From Ananas comosus (Eukaryota; Streptophyta; Magnoliopsida; Poales; Bromeliaceae), in NCBI RefSeq assembly GCF_001540865.1, contig NC_033641.1, positions 4,398,073 to 4,462,072 on the forward strand: DNA of 64,000 nt. The letters run 5' to 3'. Of this stretch, positions 22,081 through 32,768 are shown piece after piece (positions within the stretch are counted from its first letter, which is position 1; the number at the start of each line of letters is the position of its first letter). The notes below the pieces were generated by a model. The model saw nothing but the letters and a program-made list of their open reading frames with translations. It searched no databases and had not been told where the DNA came from. Made by a program: the position numbers and the translations under genes.

Positions 22081-22760
22081 AGTAGTTTCAATCTTGTACA
22101 ACTTGGGTGCTTCCGGATGTATAGCATACGGGTGCTACGTGTCATCTTGAAGAATGTCCTCTTTAATGCTGCAAGTCCGCGTACACACAAGTCGTCCGCG
22201 GAAACGCATTGAATTGCCATCACCGTCTAACAGTGAAGTGCACTCGTGCAAACCAAATCAATCCATCTAGCTCGAGATCTTTTGCAACTCCGAGCGCGAA
22301 GCTTGGCTTTTCTTAAACCTTTTCAAAGTATAGGTTGTCACCACAAAAGTCATCAGTCTCAGGAAAGGTGTATCAGGAGCACCACCCTCCAACTCCAGAC
22401 CGCTTGCATCTGCCGCGAATAACGCGGTTGAGTAACCACAAGGCATCGCTAAGTTCTCGAGTCGATTTCCGACTTAGTGGCATACGCCACCACGTTAGCC
22501 TTGGCCCGGGTGGTAAAGTAATCGTCAAATCATAATCCTTCGAGTAGCTGCCAACCATCTGCGCTGGCTCATGTTTCAACTCCTTCTGAGTGAATAGATA
22601 CTTAAGCTTTTGGTCGATCCGTTAATACTTCGCGATCCGCTCGCGTCATAGAGGAATGGCCGCCATAGCTTCAATGCAAAGACTACGGCCGCGCACTCCA
22701 AGATCGTGAGTGGGGTAATTCCTTTCGTAGTCCTTCAATTGGCGAGGACGCATCAACGCG
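22081..22760 (-). pseudogene. Integrase finger to RNase H region of element 3
   Basis: The minus strand carries broken versions of the linker (22200-22480), the YHP/DALS end of RNase H (near 22480-22510) and FTQKEL/LKYLF with the TDHKS region (22560-22640). The LELA block and the ..QLK..YERNYP join lie near 22690-22750. No frame is open for more than about 60 residues. Confidence 0.6.
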
Positions 22761-23840
22761 ATCAGCTTCCGCGTCCTGCTATCAAACACCGAAAGCCCAA
22801 TCCCATTAAAGGAAGGCAAGCACTTGATAAATCCACATACCCTGCTCCTGCATCGGCGGTAAGGTTGGGGCAGTCGTTCAATCGCTGCTTCACTCTTGGA
22901 AAGCTCCTTTCACACGCATCATTCCAAATAAAACTTGGTGCCCTTAATGGCGTGAGTTTCGTGAGGCAGTAAATAATTTCGGGCAAATGCCCGACAAACG
23001 CGTCGGAGTAGCCGGCCAAACAATGAAGCCCGTATCTCGGTCACCGGCTCGTCGTGCTCTCGCCAATACCTGATAGCTTCAATTTTTCCTCAGGTCCACC
23101 TAATGCCCATGATCCTGAAATCAACATGGCACAAAAAGCCACCTCTCTAAAGCCAAAATTCACACTTTTTCAACTTGGCTATAACGAGCTTCTTTTCCGA
23201 AACACTGAAGTAGCAAGTCTCAAGTGTTCCCTCGTGATCTGCGTCACCCGGAAATACACTAAGATGTCATCGATGAACACACAACGAAGCCTGTCAAATA
23301 GGCCTTGAAAACACGGTTCATGCCAGATCCATAAAAGCTCCGGGGCATTAGTAACCCTCCAACCACGCAATAACGTAAACTCATAATGTCCATACCATGT
23401 GTTCTAAAAGTCCGCTCTTCGACACGTTCCAGGTCTGATCCTCACTGGTGAATCCGCTGACTGCAAGTCAATTTGGAATATACACAAGATCCTGAAGCTC
23501 GATCAAAAGACGTCAAATGCCTCGTAATGGATACTTGTTCTTAATCGTGACTTTGTTAGTTCAGCGATAATACACGCACAAAGCGAAGTGATCCCATCCT
23601 TCTTCTTGCACAAACAAATGGGCTCCCCAAGGCGACACCCTACGTCTCAACAAAAACCCTATGTCCAAGAGATCTGCACTATGCCTTCAGCTCCTTCAAT
23701 TCGCTGGTGCCATGCCTATAGGGTGCCTTTGAGATGCGGGGTAGTCGCCGGGACGAGATCTAACCACGAACTCAATTCTGCCCTATCCAAGGAGGCATGC
23801 CTGGGAAGCTCCGCTGGAAGACGTCTCCAAAACTCACCGG
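22761..23840 (-). pseudogene. Reverse transcriptase region of element 3
   Basis: A minus-strand frame at 23179-23370 encodes [11 protein letters not shown], the RT catalytic box. Around it are GYSDAFVGHLPE (near 22990), FIWNDACERSF (near 22920), the LDRLRC..MNRVF join and YKYPLR-like remnants near 23530. The order fits a minus-strand pol. It is full length but with many frameshifts. Confidence 0.7.
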
Positions 23841-23857
23841 AAAAAAAAAAAAAAAAG

Positions 23858-23901
<44 letters not shown>

Positions 23902-23912
23902 AAAAAAAAAAA
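23841..23912. repeat. 72-base poly-A run inside element 3 pol
   Basis: Pure A with two G interruptions, placed within the protease-RT linker of a minus-strand retroelement where no poly-A tail is expected. A shorter run lies at 21663-21679. Like the poly-G run, it looks like an artefact of low-quality consensus; the lysine-rich and phenylalanine-rich frames over it are spurious. Confidence 0.85.
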
Positions 23913-26240
23913 CATAAACGGAATATCCTCATATCCGTAGGGCGCGTCATCACCGCCCTCAAAATCAACACCACAGTAGGCCAAAAGGCTATCGCAGCTC
24001 TATAAGCACTCCGAGCTCGAGAAGAGCTAATCGTCATCTGCAACAGCGAACTCTGCATCCCTCTGAGTACACAACCATTCCGCCTGCCCCGGCTCTCAAA
24101 TGTCAGCCGGTTCGATTCTGCAATCGAGATGTGGCAGAAGTATCCTGGTCAGTCCACCATGCGCCAACACAACATCTAAACTCCCGCGAGTTTGTGCAAG
24201 AGCTAGTAAGTCCACGGGCATGATCCAATCTCTAATCTAAACAGGGCAACTGGGGCAAAACCCAATGTCTAAGGAGTGATCGGGTACAACAACTCGGCCA
24301 GCCCGGAAGTAACAGATACAAGTGGATGCCATGCAGCTCGGCAACCCAGTCGATCATGAAGAATGGCGAGCAGCCGGTATCAAACAAAGCTGCTAATCGT
24401 CGAATGACCATGAGTAAATGATACCTGCAACAACATCTCGCTGCCGCCGCAGCCGTCCTCAGTCTGGGCCGCCGTACATGGCCCGCCGGGGCCTGTCGTG
24501 ACCGTCCCGCCTGTCGCGCAACTGGCGGCCGTCCTGGCTTGGATCGCAGAAGGATTGTCCCCTGCTGGGACCTGGCGTCCGTGCAGATCGCAGATGGGCT
24601 GCAATGGGCTCCTCGCCATCCGAACTGGAAGGTGGCCTCCCTGGCCACACAAAGAAGCACCTGCCCACGGACTGCGGAACATGTGCGGGTTAAGAGGACC
24701 CGGCCACAGATCACGGCAGCGGCGAGCCTGACGCATACAATCCGGGTCTCCTCGCGAGTAAACGGGGCCGCGTCGTCCCGCACTGGCTCTGGCTCCTGAT
24801 GCCTCACGAGGCCTCCGTGAGTGCGTCTGACTCCGCACCCTCAGCCGCGGGCCATTCTTGCCTTTCCCTTTCCAGAGCTCTCGGCGACGCTCTTCTCAGA
24901 TCCGCCGCACCTGCTCCAGTCTAAATCAAGGCGTCGATTCCCACAACCTCCCGGTAGGTCTGGAGGTTGGATAGACTGGCACCCAACCGAAAATACGAAG
25001 CGTCGGCAAACGCGCTCAAAGATGCGGGCTTATCCCTCGTCGTCCCTGCATCAACAAACGGTACACAGTGTGTATCGCGGGAGAACTCCTCTCGTAGCTC
25101 AGCACTGACAGCTCATCTGGCCGCAAACTGCTCAATCCTGCTAGCCATCTTCCTCTACGGCTGGTAGGAGAGTGGTTGCGCTAGGATAGAAGCTCCCTTG
25201 AATCTAGTCCATGTAAACGCTGCCAAGTCGGTGTTGGGGTTGTCCTGGGATATCCAACCACCAATCGATAGCCTCGCCGCCAAGAAGTGATGGCGAGCCA
25301 AACTCTGTCCCTTCTCCATCAACGGAAGTTTCTCGAGAAACAGCTTCTCCATGTGCAGTAATCCACGTTCTCAGTCAAATCAGTGCGAGTTCCCGCCCAT
25401 CAAACGCCTCGGGCTGCACCTCCTAAACTCACCGAGGAGCTCAGCAGAGCACGATCCGCACCGGTTATTTCCACGCTCGCCATCAACGGGAAAGCCGCCC
25501 CCGTCACTGTACTGAACAGTATGCTTGCAGCCACCTCCTCCCGGGTCTGTCGCCGGTGGCCGAGCACGTGAACGAACGTGGGCGCGGGACTGCCCCTCGT
25601 GCGCGTCCCACATACGGGCGTTTGGCCGGTGTGGACCGTGCTGGTCTTCCCTCGAAGGTGAGCCGCCTGCTGAAAGTAGGAGGTCGTCCAGATGTTTGAT
25701 CCGGCGGCCTACCTGTCGCTGAGCCACATCAGCGCTGTTCGCTAGGACGCGCCGCTGCAGTCTGCTGCGCTCAACAAATCAGTGAGAAACCGCACTGGGC
25801 CATCATGTCGACCAATCTCGCTAGATCCGGAAGTAGGCGGCTCCGACCTCCCAAGTGTGCCGCATCATCCGCCGCAGACTGCGGGAGCCGAGTAATCGCA
25901 TCGTCACTACATGAACATAAAAGCGGCAAGTTATGGTCACTCAACACGCTATCGATCCCCCAGATTAACCAGGATAAAACCCAAGATCATGCGAAGTTAA
26001 GGACGTGTCGCTTTCGCCACTAACCCAATGTTACTTTCGCCGCCAACATGTACCTCCGCGGAGTTAGAAGGCTATACGACTCCGATCAAACGTCTAACCT
26101 TTTAAGAGTTGTCATAGAACCCAATCATAATATTCATTCGCGCTCAACCAAGTCAATTAAGACCTCCGTCTCTCACGAGCTCTAATGTCCTATAGTCCAG
26201 ACCGGCCTAAGGTTCGTAGGCTCCAGCTAAGAACTCAACT
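23913..26240 (-). pseudogene. Protease and gag region of element 3, corrupted
   Basis: The protease signature is readable as LAALFDTGCSPFF on the minus strand (near 24340-24395). Upstream (to the right) are zinc-knuckle-like cysteines near 24640-24700, arginine/glycine-rich linker sequence (24700-24900), capsid-like blocks (25150-25420) and an alanine/glycine-rich N-terminus (25440-25760). Frames shift constantly. Length and order agree with a complete gag-protease segment. The weakest part is 25760-26240, where I see only fragments. Confidence 0.6.
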
Positions 26241-26255
26241 AGGCTCTGATGACCA
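26241..26255 (-). promoter_or_regulatory. Primer-binding site of element 3
   Basis: On the minus strand the sequence after the LTR end reads TGGTCATCAGAGCCT. This equals the canonical plant initiator-Met tRNA site TGGTATCAGAGCCT plus one extra base, consistent with the indel noise of this zone. Eight bases separate it from the LTR terminus at 26264. It is the only primer-binding site I can recognise in the window and it fixes the orientation of element 3. Confidence 0.8.
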
Positions 26256-26263
26256 ATTAATAC

Positions 26264-28190
26264 TGTCACGCCCGGGACCGGCGGAAGGCCGCTCCCGTAA
26301 CGTGCCAAAATCACGGCCATATGTCTACAACATATAAGGCCGTCTAGAATAAAGCGGAAGTAAAGGACAAAGAGATGAAACAATTAAAAGAAGTGACCGT
26401 AATCTAGGCAACTAATGATATCAGAGCGAGGTAACAGTTCTAAGGCACCTACACTCATAGTAACTAGAAACGTAACATAACGAAAAAAGGTAAACGATAG
26501 ATAATACAGAATCAGCCTCTAGTAAAAAATGGTGGTCACTAGCACACTGTAAAACTCTCAACTCTCTCCAAAATAAAACACACGAGAGGTAGACCACCTA
26601 AGCGATCCGTCCTCCAGGGAAGACTAGCTTGGCAAGCAACCTCCTTCCGGCGGTCCCTGGCCTCACCCTGAGTGGAAAGGCCTCTGAAAAAACATCGAGA
26701 AAAAGATGGCGTGAGAACTATAATATTATAAGTTCCAGTGGCCAATTACTGACCATTCAGCTCCTGGCTCCACTAGCCCAAAACAGAAGGGTAAGGTATG
26801 CTAATAGCCATAAGCATGTAAACAGGAGTATGTAAATGACTGCTGAAAGACGAATGCATAGCTAGATATGCTATACACTATATTCCATCATAAGCACGAT
26901 GTCAAGGATGTTGTACATCTATTTTATCATAAGAAAAAGTAACCAATGGCAATAGTTTACTGTTAGCACACCCGTTTATTCTAACCATGATGTATAGCTC
27001 TATTGTGACGCAAGTTGCTGTATGAAATAGTAACTGCTAAAGTATACTAGATAGTCTCAACCCTATGATATATGCCCATGTAAAGTGTAATCAAACTACT
27101 AAGCCTATCTATAGTGATTGTTCATTCTCGAAGCCGATCGTCGATTTCCATTTGCCAATTAGGACCTACCCAAGGTAGTCCAGACTTGTGCCGCCTAAGT
27201 GCTTGGTAGCCCGACATTCCTACGCATGGAATGTGTCTGTCCCATTCGACCCCCGTAAGCGTCTGCATACGCACGGCGAACGAAAGTCGCAATAGGCAAA
27301 CTCCGGAGTGCGGGCTTGTGGGAGCGACCCTCACAAGCAATGTGCGAATTGAGCACAAATGGCAAACAAAGCAAGGTCATATCTCAAGTACCCAATCCTC
27401 ATGTCTCTACATGGTGTCCTACTATATCCTGAAAGATCTCAGTTCAAAGTCATAATGTGAAGTCCCACACAGCCACTTGCTTAGCGCCTCTTTATGACAC
27501 TTAACTCCACAACTAAATCATGTTCCAATTAAGACATTAACATTAATGCTGCATATGGCCCGCGGGCACCCAAATGCCTGCTTCATGACATGGCCCAATC
27601 TCAAACATATCATACTAACGTCGCTAAGGCTCTCTAGGTTTTCAAAAATCCCTAATGTCACATCTGGTATATGGTGTTTGACAATGTATGAAAGCAGGTT
27701 AGCGTTTTCAATAAGTAAGGGATTAATTTCAAGTCTCAACTAACAAATGCTAGGCCACACGTGCATGCTCTCTACTATATAGAGTCCGCCAAAAATTTAC
27801 TACCATAACCTATGCATGTTAAGCATTCTAAATTCAAATAAAATACATTTAACATGAAATATGCAAGAATCTGCAACTCTTAAGCGAAACATTTAAACCA
27901 CACAACTATGAGCATTTCTCATATTGTAATGCTAGCAAACCACCGAATCCAGTCCGCGTGCTCCTCGACTTCGATTTCGTCGAACGGCAGTTGTCCACGG
28001 AGCCTCACGATAGCCCCAAAAGCTGATCAGCAGAAGAGATACCGAGAGTATTAGCACCAACCATGAGATCACAACATTAATCTAGAAGCATAATAGGGCC
28101 AAATTCACGCTCAAGAGAAGAAATCTCTTCTAAAGCTTCGCAAAAGAGAGCTAGATCCTTCGCAATGCCAAGCTCAAGGAAGGTCTAATC
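26264..28190 (-). mobile_element. LTR C, 5' LTR of element 3, cut by assembly gap
   Basis: Begins TGTCACGCCCGGGACCGG in plus coordinates (minus-strand end GGCGTGACA). It parallels 18071-19960 for about 1.9 kb until the N gap. The two copies are colinear but differ by one-base insertions or losses roughly every 10-20 bases, with few substitutions, which is a sequencing-error pattern rather than evolutionary divergence. The LTR start side, with palindromes and leader, is lost in the gap. Confidence 0.8.
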
Positions 28191-28290
28191 NNNNNNNNNN
28201 NNNNNNNNNNNNNNNNNNNNNNNNNNNNNNNNNNNNNNNNNNNNNNNNNNNNNNNNNNNNNNNNNNNNNNNNNNNNNNNNNNNNNNNNNN
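28191..28290. other. Assembly gap of 100 N
   Basis: Exactly 100 unknown bases, a standard placeholder for a gap of unknown size. Left of it is noisy LTR C; right of it the sequence becomes clean and unrelated. Confidence 0.99.
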
Positions 28291-28800
28291 TCTTCAATAC
28301 TCCGCTCCGGACTTCTTCAAGACTCCGACACGACCCACGAAACTTGCCAACACATAGGACCTAACAGCCAGAGGCTGGAGGAAGGCGTCTCGGTCGACCC
28401 TAGGTGGCGGTGGCGCGAGGAGACAGAGAGGACCTAGCCATGGCCCGAGGTAGCCTAGAGCGACCGCAGGGAGCCAGGAGCGGCGGCGGCGGCCTGCTGG
28501 GACGGTGGCGATCGACGGGGATGGTCGCCAGGGCTGGGGCCTGCTATCAGAGGTGGAGCCCGAGGGTGAGGGACCTCCCTAGCAGTAGCACAGGCAAAGA
28601 TGGGGGGAGGTGGTGCTGGAACAAAAGAGGAGAGAGAGGTGGAGCCGATTCCAGCGGCCGGAAGCGCGCGGGCGGCGGCGGCCGGAGAGCGCACAGCAAG
28701 GGCAGGGGAAGGTGGTGTGGCGGCTAGGAAGGTCTCAGCTGAGGTGGTTAGCTGGGTTAGGGTTTTCCTCAATGAAACCCTAGCTAGCTCCTATATATAC
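28291..28800 (-). promoter_or_regulatory. GC-rich patch with minus-strand promoter-like end
   Basis: On the minus strand TGTATATATAGGAGC (TATA-like, near 28790-28803) precedes AGCTAGCTAGGGTTTCATTGAGG and a GC-rich open frame (28772 to 28455, 105 residues) full of alanine and proline. The frame has no recognisable domain. This is the look of a plant promoter/5' leader or a transposon leader. The downstream part is lost in the gap. Confidence 0.3.
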
Positions 28801-29459
28801 AAGGTGACAAGTTGCAACTAAGTCCACCGATGATCCAAATTTTAAACCGAGTCCTTCACAGCGTGAGTAAAATGCGCGACCACACCTCCACATTCGATTT
28901 CACGCAAAACGGTATATAAAATGTCAAGCTTTTCGTAAAATTACCGTTTTGCGAATATCAGGAGATGACTCCTCGATTAACACGCGATATCAGGAGATCC
29001 GTCCATCAAATTTGCGAACAGATCGCACTAATGCAATCAGCACGACAAAGACAACCAATCCACAATTTTGTTTCGCCTGGTTTGGTCGTGGATTCACAAC
29101 GAAACCCATTCTCTTTCCAAAATGCGAAACCACGCACAAATACATACAATACAATAATTAGATCATAAATTGTGTCGCAATTCACTCATTTTTTACAATT
29201 TTTTTAGATCAACAGATGATTGAACTCACACAAAAAATTTATAACACACACATGCATACAATAAGTAACTAAAAGTAAGCATATATGTAGAAGACTTATA
29301 ATCTGGGAGCTTGCAGATTCAGATCCGGACGTTGTTTACAGAAATAAGGTAGTTAAATCAAAGTAATCAAATTAATAAAACAAAAATAACAACTACTAAC
29401 TGACGATGTTAAATCAAAGTAAACAAATTAATAAAACAAATTAACAATACTAACTAACC
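28801..29459. other. Unassigned AT-rich intergenic stretch
   Basis: It contains an inverted repeat pair around 28905-28960 (AAAACGGTATATAAAATG / TTACCGTTTTGCG) and a near-duplicate of ATTAATAAAACAAA (29370-29440). I see no gene, RNA or complete transposon. Confidence 0.4.
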
Positions 29460-29482
29460 GACGAAGATCCAATGGAAGTTAC

Positions 29483-30224
29483 CGTGTAGGGCTGCAGGAG
29501 GATTAATAGACAGCACTTGGAACAGATTTTTTGGAATTTCGAAGATCTTCTTAGAGGCATCCTGATACAAATCAAACAGTATTTAGTATTTTATTTAAAA
29601 AAATTAGTATTAGGCAAACTGAAATAGGGAAAAAAAAAAGAAAAAAACATTTAAAACTGATAGGGGATGTGGAAGCGTAGATATAGTAGGATGAACAGAA
29701 GAAGATTGCGGATGTCCATTGAGTGGTATGGGAAAAAGCATAGAACAACCCTTCCAAATCAACAGGTTCAAATATGTCACACCCAATAATCCCACATCGG
29801 ATATGAATGGGGATGTGATTGGGTATATAAGAGACTTAGACATTAATAATAATAATTGTGCTTAAGTATTTTGAGCCGGTGCTTTGGCCCAACGAGTTAT
29901 TGTTGCTAGCGGGTCGGGTCGTTGCAAAATAATAATAATGACTGTGCTTAAGTATTTTGGGCCGGTGGTTTGGCCCAATGAGTTATTGTTGCTAGCGGGT
30001 CAGGTCGTTGCAAAATATCCGATGCGACGCAGGAGATGAAACGATATTGAATCGATCTTATTTTTTCGTCTAGAGGGGGAATCAACCGACGGGAATGAAT
30101 GGGCGTTATTGGAAATGACGGGAGTGAAGAAGGATTGACAACGCACCTTCTCTAATTTTCCATTCGCAGAGGAGGAACCGTGGTTGTCGAAGCAATGGGA
30201 AATGAAGAAGCGAGCCGATTCCAT
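29483..30224 (-). CDS. Possible two-exon gene of unknown function
   Basis: Minus strand: the ATG at 30224 opens MESARFFISHCFDNHG, 26 codons ending at 30147 before a good donor (GTGCGT). A second open block at 29561-29483 follows a good acceptor (TTTGTATCAG) and encodes DASKKIFEIPKNLFQVL. The two join in phase 0. A donor-like GTAACTT follows at 29482, so more exons or an early stop are both possible. The intron would hold the TRIM-like insertion at 29775-30016. I do not recognise the protein, and this may be chance. Confidence 0.22.
29775..30016 (+). mobile_element. TRIM-like LTR fragment with an internal 74-base duplication
   Basis: Starts TGTCACACCCAATAATCCCACATCGG-type sequence (the CCCACATCGG box is common in plant TRIM/SMART LTRs), followed by GGGTATATAAGAG, a TATA-like box. 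A 74-base block with GGCCCAA and GCTAGCGGGTC is present twice (29857-29930 and 29943-30016). No second LTR or internal region was found. Confidence 0.5.
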
Positions 30225-30911
30225 TTTGAGAAAGGGTTCCAGTTCGGTTCAAACTCTTAGAAGAAGTTTTGATTTTTTTAGATCAAAAAAACCGAAAGAT
30301 ACGTTTAAGGCAAAATTGAAATAATGACAGGTAGGCCCCACATATACCTAAAATTAAGCTAAATATGCCACATATACAAAAGATTATGGGGATTAATAGA
30401 TGTTTATAGATTTTCTTACTTCTATCTTCTTAATTTAATTTTTTTTTATTTTTATTAGCCAAATTTTTTAAAATAAGTAAATTTATGAATAAGATATCCT
30501 GATTAAAAAATTTTATTATGTGCAAAATCCTAATAATCCCTAAAAAAAAATTGAAAACTTAAGAGTTCTTAATTAAAAAAAAAGTTGAAGGGATCGTGAG
30601 CACAGCCACCACCGCCCCGTGTGCCCAAGCACGCTTTTTTTTTTTTTTATATCCCGATCTCTATAACTATGTTAGTTAATTTGCGAATTATTCGTAAATT
30701 TTTAAAAAAATGAATTACACAGCTGATTCCGTATTTTTTCCAAAAATTCGAAAAAATCACTTTTTTTTTTTGTTAAAAACAATAAAAATCACGTTTTTTT
30801 TGTCAAAAATAATAAACGTGAATAATTCGCCAAAAAAAAAAACAAACAACGGCGCTCGCTCGCGCGGTCGCAGGCCCCGTGGCTCGCCCAGAACAGAAAA
30901 AATTAAAAAAA
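30017..30911. other. AT-rich intergenic stretch without recognised gene
   Basis: Besides the putative exon ending at 30224, the sequence is A/T rich with poly-A and poly-T runs and repeated AAAAATCACTTTTTTT/AAAATCACGTTTTTTT blocks near 30755-30800. Nothing could be assigned. Confidence 0.4.
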
Positions 30912-31058
30912 GGGCTTTTTTTGCAAATAGCCCCCTGACAAATTTTATTTTTAAGAATAGCCCCGTCCAAAATATATTTGCAAAAATGGCCATGGCCCTG
31001 CCACGCCAGCGCCACGTCAGTGCCACGCGGGCCGGGCTGGGGCCAGGTGGTTTAAATG

Positions 31059-31435
31059 AACACGGTGAACCATTCATCGTGTTCAAACACGGTGAATGGT
31101 TCACCGTGTCCAATGTATTCCCTCAGTGTGTAGGAATACATAGGACACGGTGAACTGTTCACCGTGTCTGGACACGGTGAACCAATCACCGTGTCCAATG
31201 TAACCATATAGATCTTAGCCAAAAATGGCTGTTGCGGATATTTGTATTGGACACGGTGAACTATTCACCGTGTCTAAATGCGGTGAACAGTTCAGTGTGT
31301 CCAATACAGATATCAGGGACTTAGCCATTTTTCGGGCTAGGTCGTGGTATTTGTATTGGACATGGTGAATAGTTCACCATGTCCAATACAAATATATTGG
31401 ACACGGTGAATGGTTTACCGTGTCCAATGCAAATT
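31059..31435. repeat. Left array of GGTGAAC..GTTCACC palindromes
   Basis: Eight imperfect palindromes of about 26 bases (core ACACGGTGAAC, 1-3 bases, GTTCACCGTGT) separated by 10-50 bases, for example near 31060, 31084, 31145, 31171, 31250, 31276, 31356 and 31398. Point changes tend to be matched on both arms (GACATGG with CCATGTC at 31356), which suggests the hairpin is maintained. Confidence 0.85.
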
Positions 31436-31740
31436 TCCACACTTAGCCATATTTTTGGCGCACAACAATAAATACAAAAATACAATACAGATACCTATCA
31501 ATACACATCACATCATCACAAAATTAATACACATTACAACATTACAACATCACAACACAACAATACAATACAGATACCTAAACACAACAGTACAATACAT
31601 CATCACAACATCACAACATAAGAGTACAATATACACATCACTACCAATAAAATCTCAATAAAATATCAATACCAAATAATCAAAACAGAATATATAAAAT
31701 AAAAGCAAGTTGTACAATAATATATAAATATAATATCATG

Positions 31741-32056
31741 CTTTCCTCCTACCCCCTCGACCACGTCACCTACCACGTCCGCGACCACGATCGACACCAT
31801 GCTCATCAAAAGGCTCCAAGATCTCCAACTGGTCTAGATGCTCTATAGCAGTACCCTAAATAACTGGCTCAATCACAGCAGTAGCAGGTATCGGTAGTAT
31901 GTCTGGCTGTGGAGGAGCTGAAGAGGAGGGCTGATCTGTATAGATAGACCTCACATGTCGTCGACACCTAAAATAAACAATATCACCTGCTCGAGCTGGA
32001 TCCTGCGATACTGGTGCTGGTGCTTCTAGGGCTAGAGAGAGATCGAGAAGCCTCAC
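31741..32056 (-). pseudogene. Possible C-terminal tail of a transposon-borne protein
   Basis: The minus strand encodes DIVYFRCRRHVRSIYTD, then a serine/proline stretch, a stop, and an Asp-rich plus RGRGRGR tail (31741-31800). Such arginine-glycine tails close many plant mobile-domain (MAIN-like) proteins carried by Mutator-like and gypsy elements; the assignment is by style only. Two stops interrupt it and no upstream domain is present. Confidence 0.25.
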
Positions 32057-32235
32057 ACAGTGAGAAGCCTCACACAGTGGAAGGGCTTCTCACTGTGAGA
32101 AGCCACTGTGGGGGGAGGGGCAATGGGAAGGCTTCTCACTGTGAGAAGCTACAGAGTCTTCTCACAGAAGGGTGGGGGCTTCTCACTGTGGGAAGCCTCA
32201 CAGTGGTTCTCACTGTGAGAAGCCACTGTGAGAGA
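32040..32235. repeat. Hairpin array CTTCTCACTGTGAGAAG
   Basis: The 17-base palindrome CTTCTCACTGTGAGAAG occurs perfectly at 32086-32102 and 32132-32148, with several partial or one-mismatch copies (32048, 32065, 32180, 32209). It is unrelated in sequence to the GGTGAAC palindromes that flank it. Confidence 0.85.
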
Positions 32236-32260
32236 GAGTGCTGGGGGGGGAGGGGGGAGG

Positions 32261-32764
32261 TGTCACGCCCGGGGACCGATACCAGTTTGGGCCGGCCCGA
32301 GCACGTCAAACAGACGCCGAACGGACAGAGTTTCCCCTGTCCGCCCAAGGCTCATCACATGTACATTTCAAGTATAAAGAAAGCACAAGCGGAAACATAC
32401 AAAAACGGCTTACACGAGGGTAAACAATAGCCATTAGTAAAAGAAAGGAAAACTAAACCTTTACACAAGTTCTATGATTCATTTTTGATCATATACATTG
32501 CATTCATCTCGTACATTTTCAATTCCTTACCTTTCATTACATTATTGCATCATTTCTTTCTTACATCACAGTTCCCTTAAAATAAACATTACATTCTTTC
32601 TTTGCTTTATACATTAACATCTTAAATCATCAAATACAAAAGATGATGAAAGGGTATACTACTATCAAAATAGGAACCCAACTCTGGTGGCCTCCGGCTA
32701 GGGTGCGATACCTTTACCGCAGTCGCTCGCCGGCTTGCTCGGTCCCGACTCTGTGGAATAGTGG
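32261..32764 (-). mobile_element. Gypsy LTR end fragment, cut by a single N
   Basis: Begins TGTCACGCCCGGGGACC and shares GCCGAACGGACAGAGTTTCC and CTGTCCGCCCAAGGCT with LTR B (9881-10005), in the same inverted orientation. It ends at the single N at 32765 in the middle of LTR-type sequence (ACCTTTACCGCAG), after which the TIR element resumes. The rest of the LTR, and perhaps a whole element, has probably been dropped at this join. Confidence 0.75.
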
Positions 32765-32768
32765 NTGT

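Noticed and set aside
23588..24058. Lysine-rich and phenylalanine-rich frames
   Set aside because: Produced by the poly-A run at 23841-23912 in low-quality retroelement sequence.
31059..31435. CRISPR-like look of regularly spaced short palindromes
   Set aside because: The host is a plant nucleus, repeats are imperfect, spacers are similar to one another rather than unique, no cas genes, and the arrays lie in transposon inverted arms.
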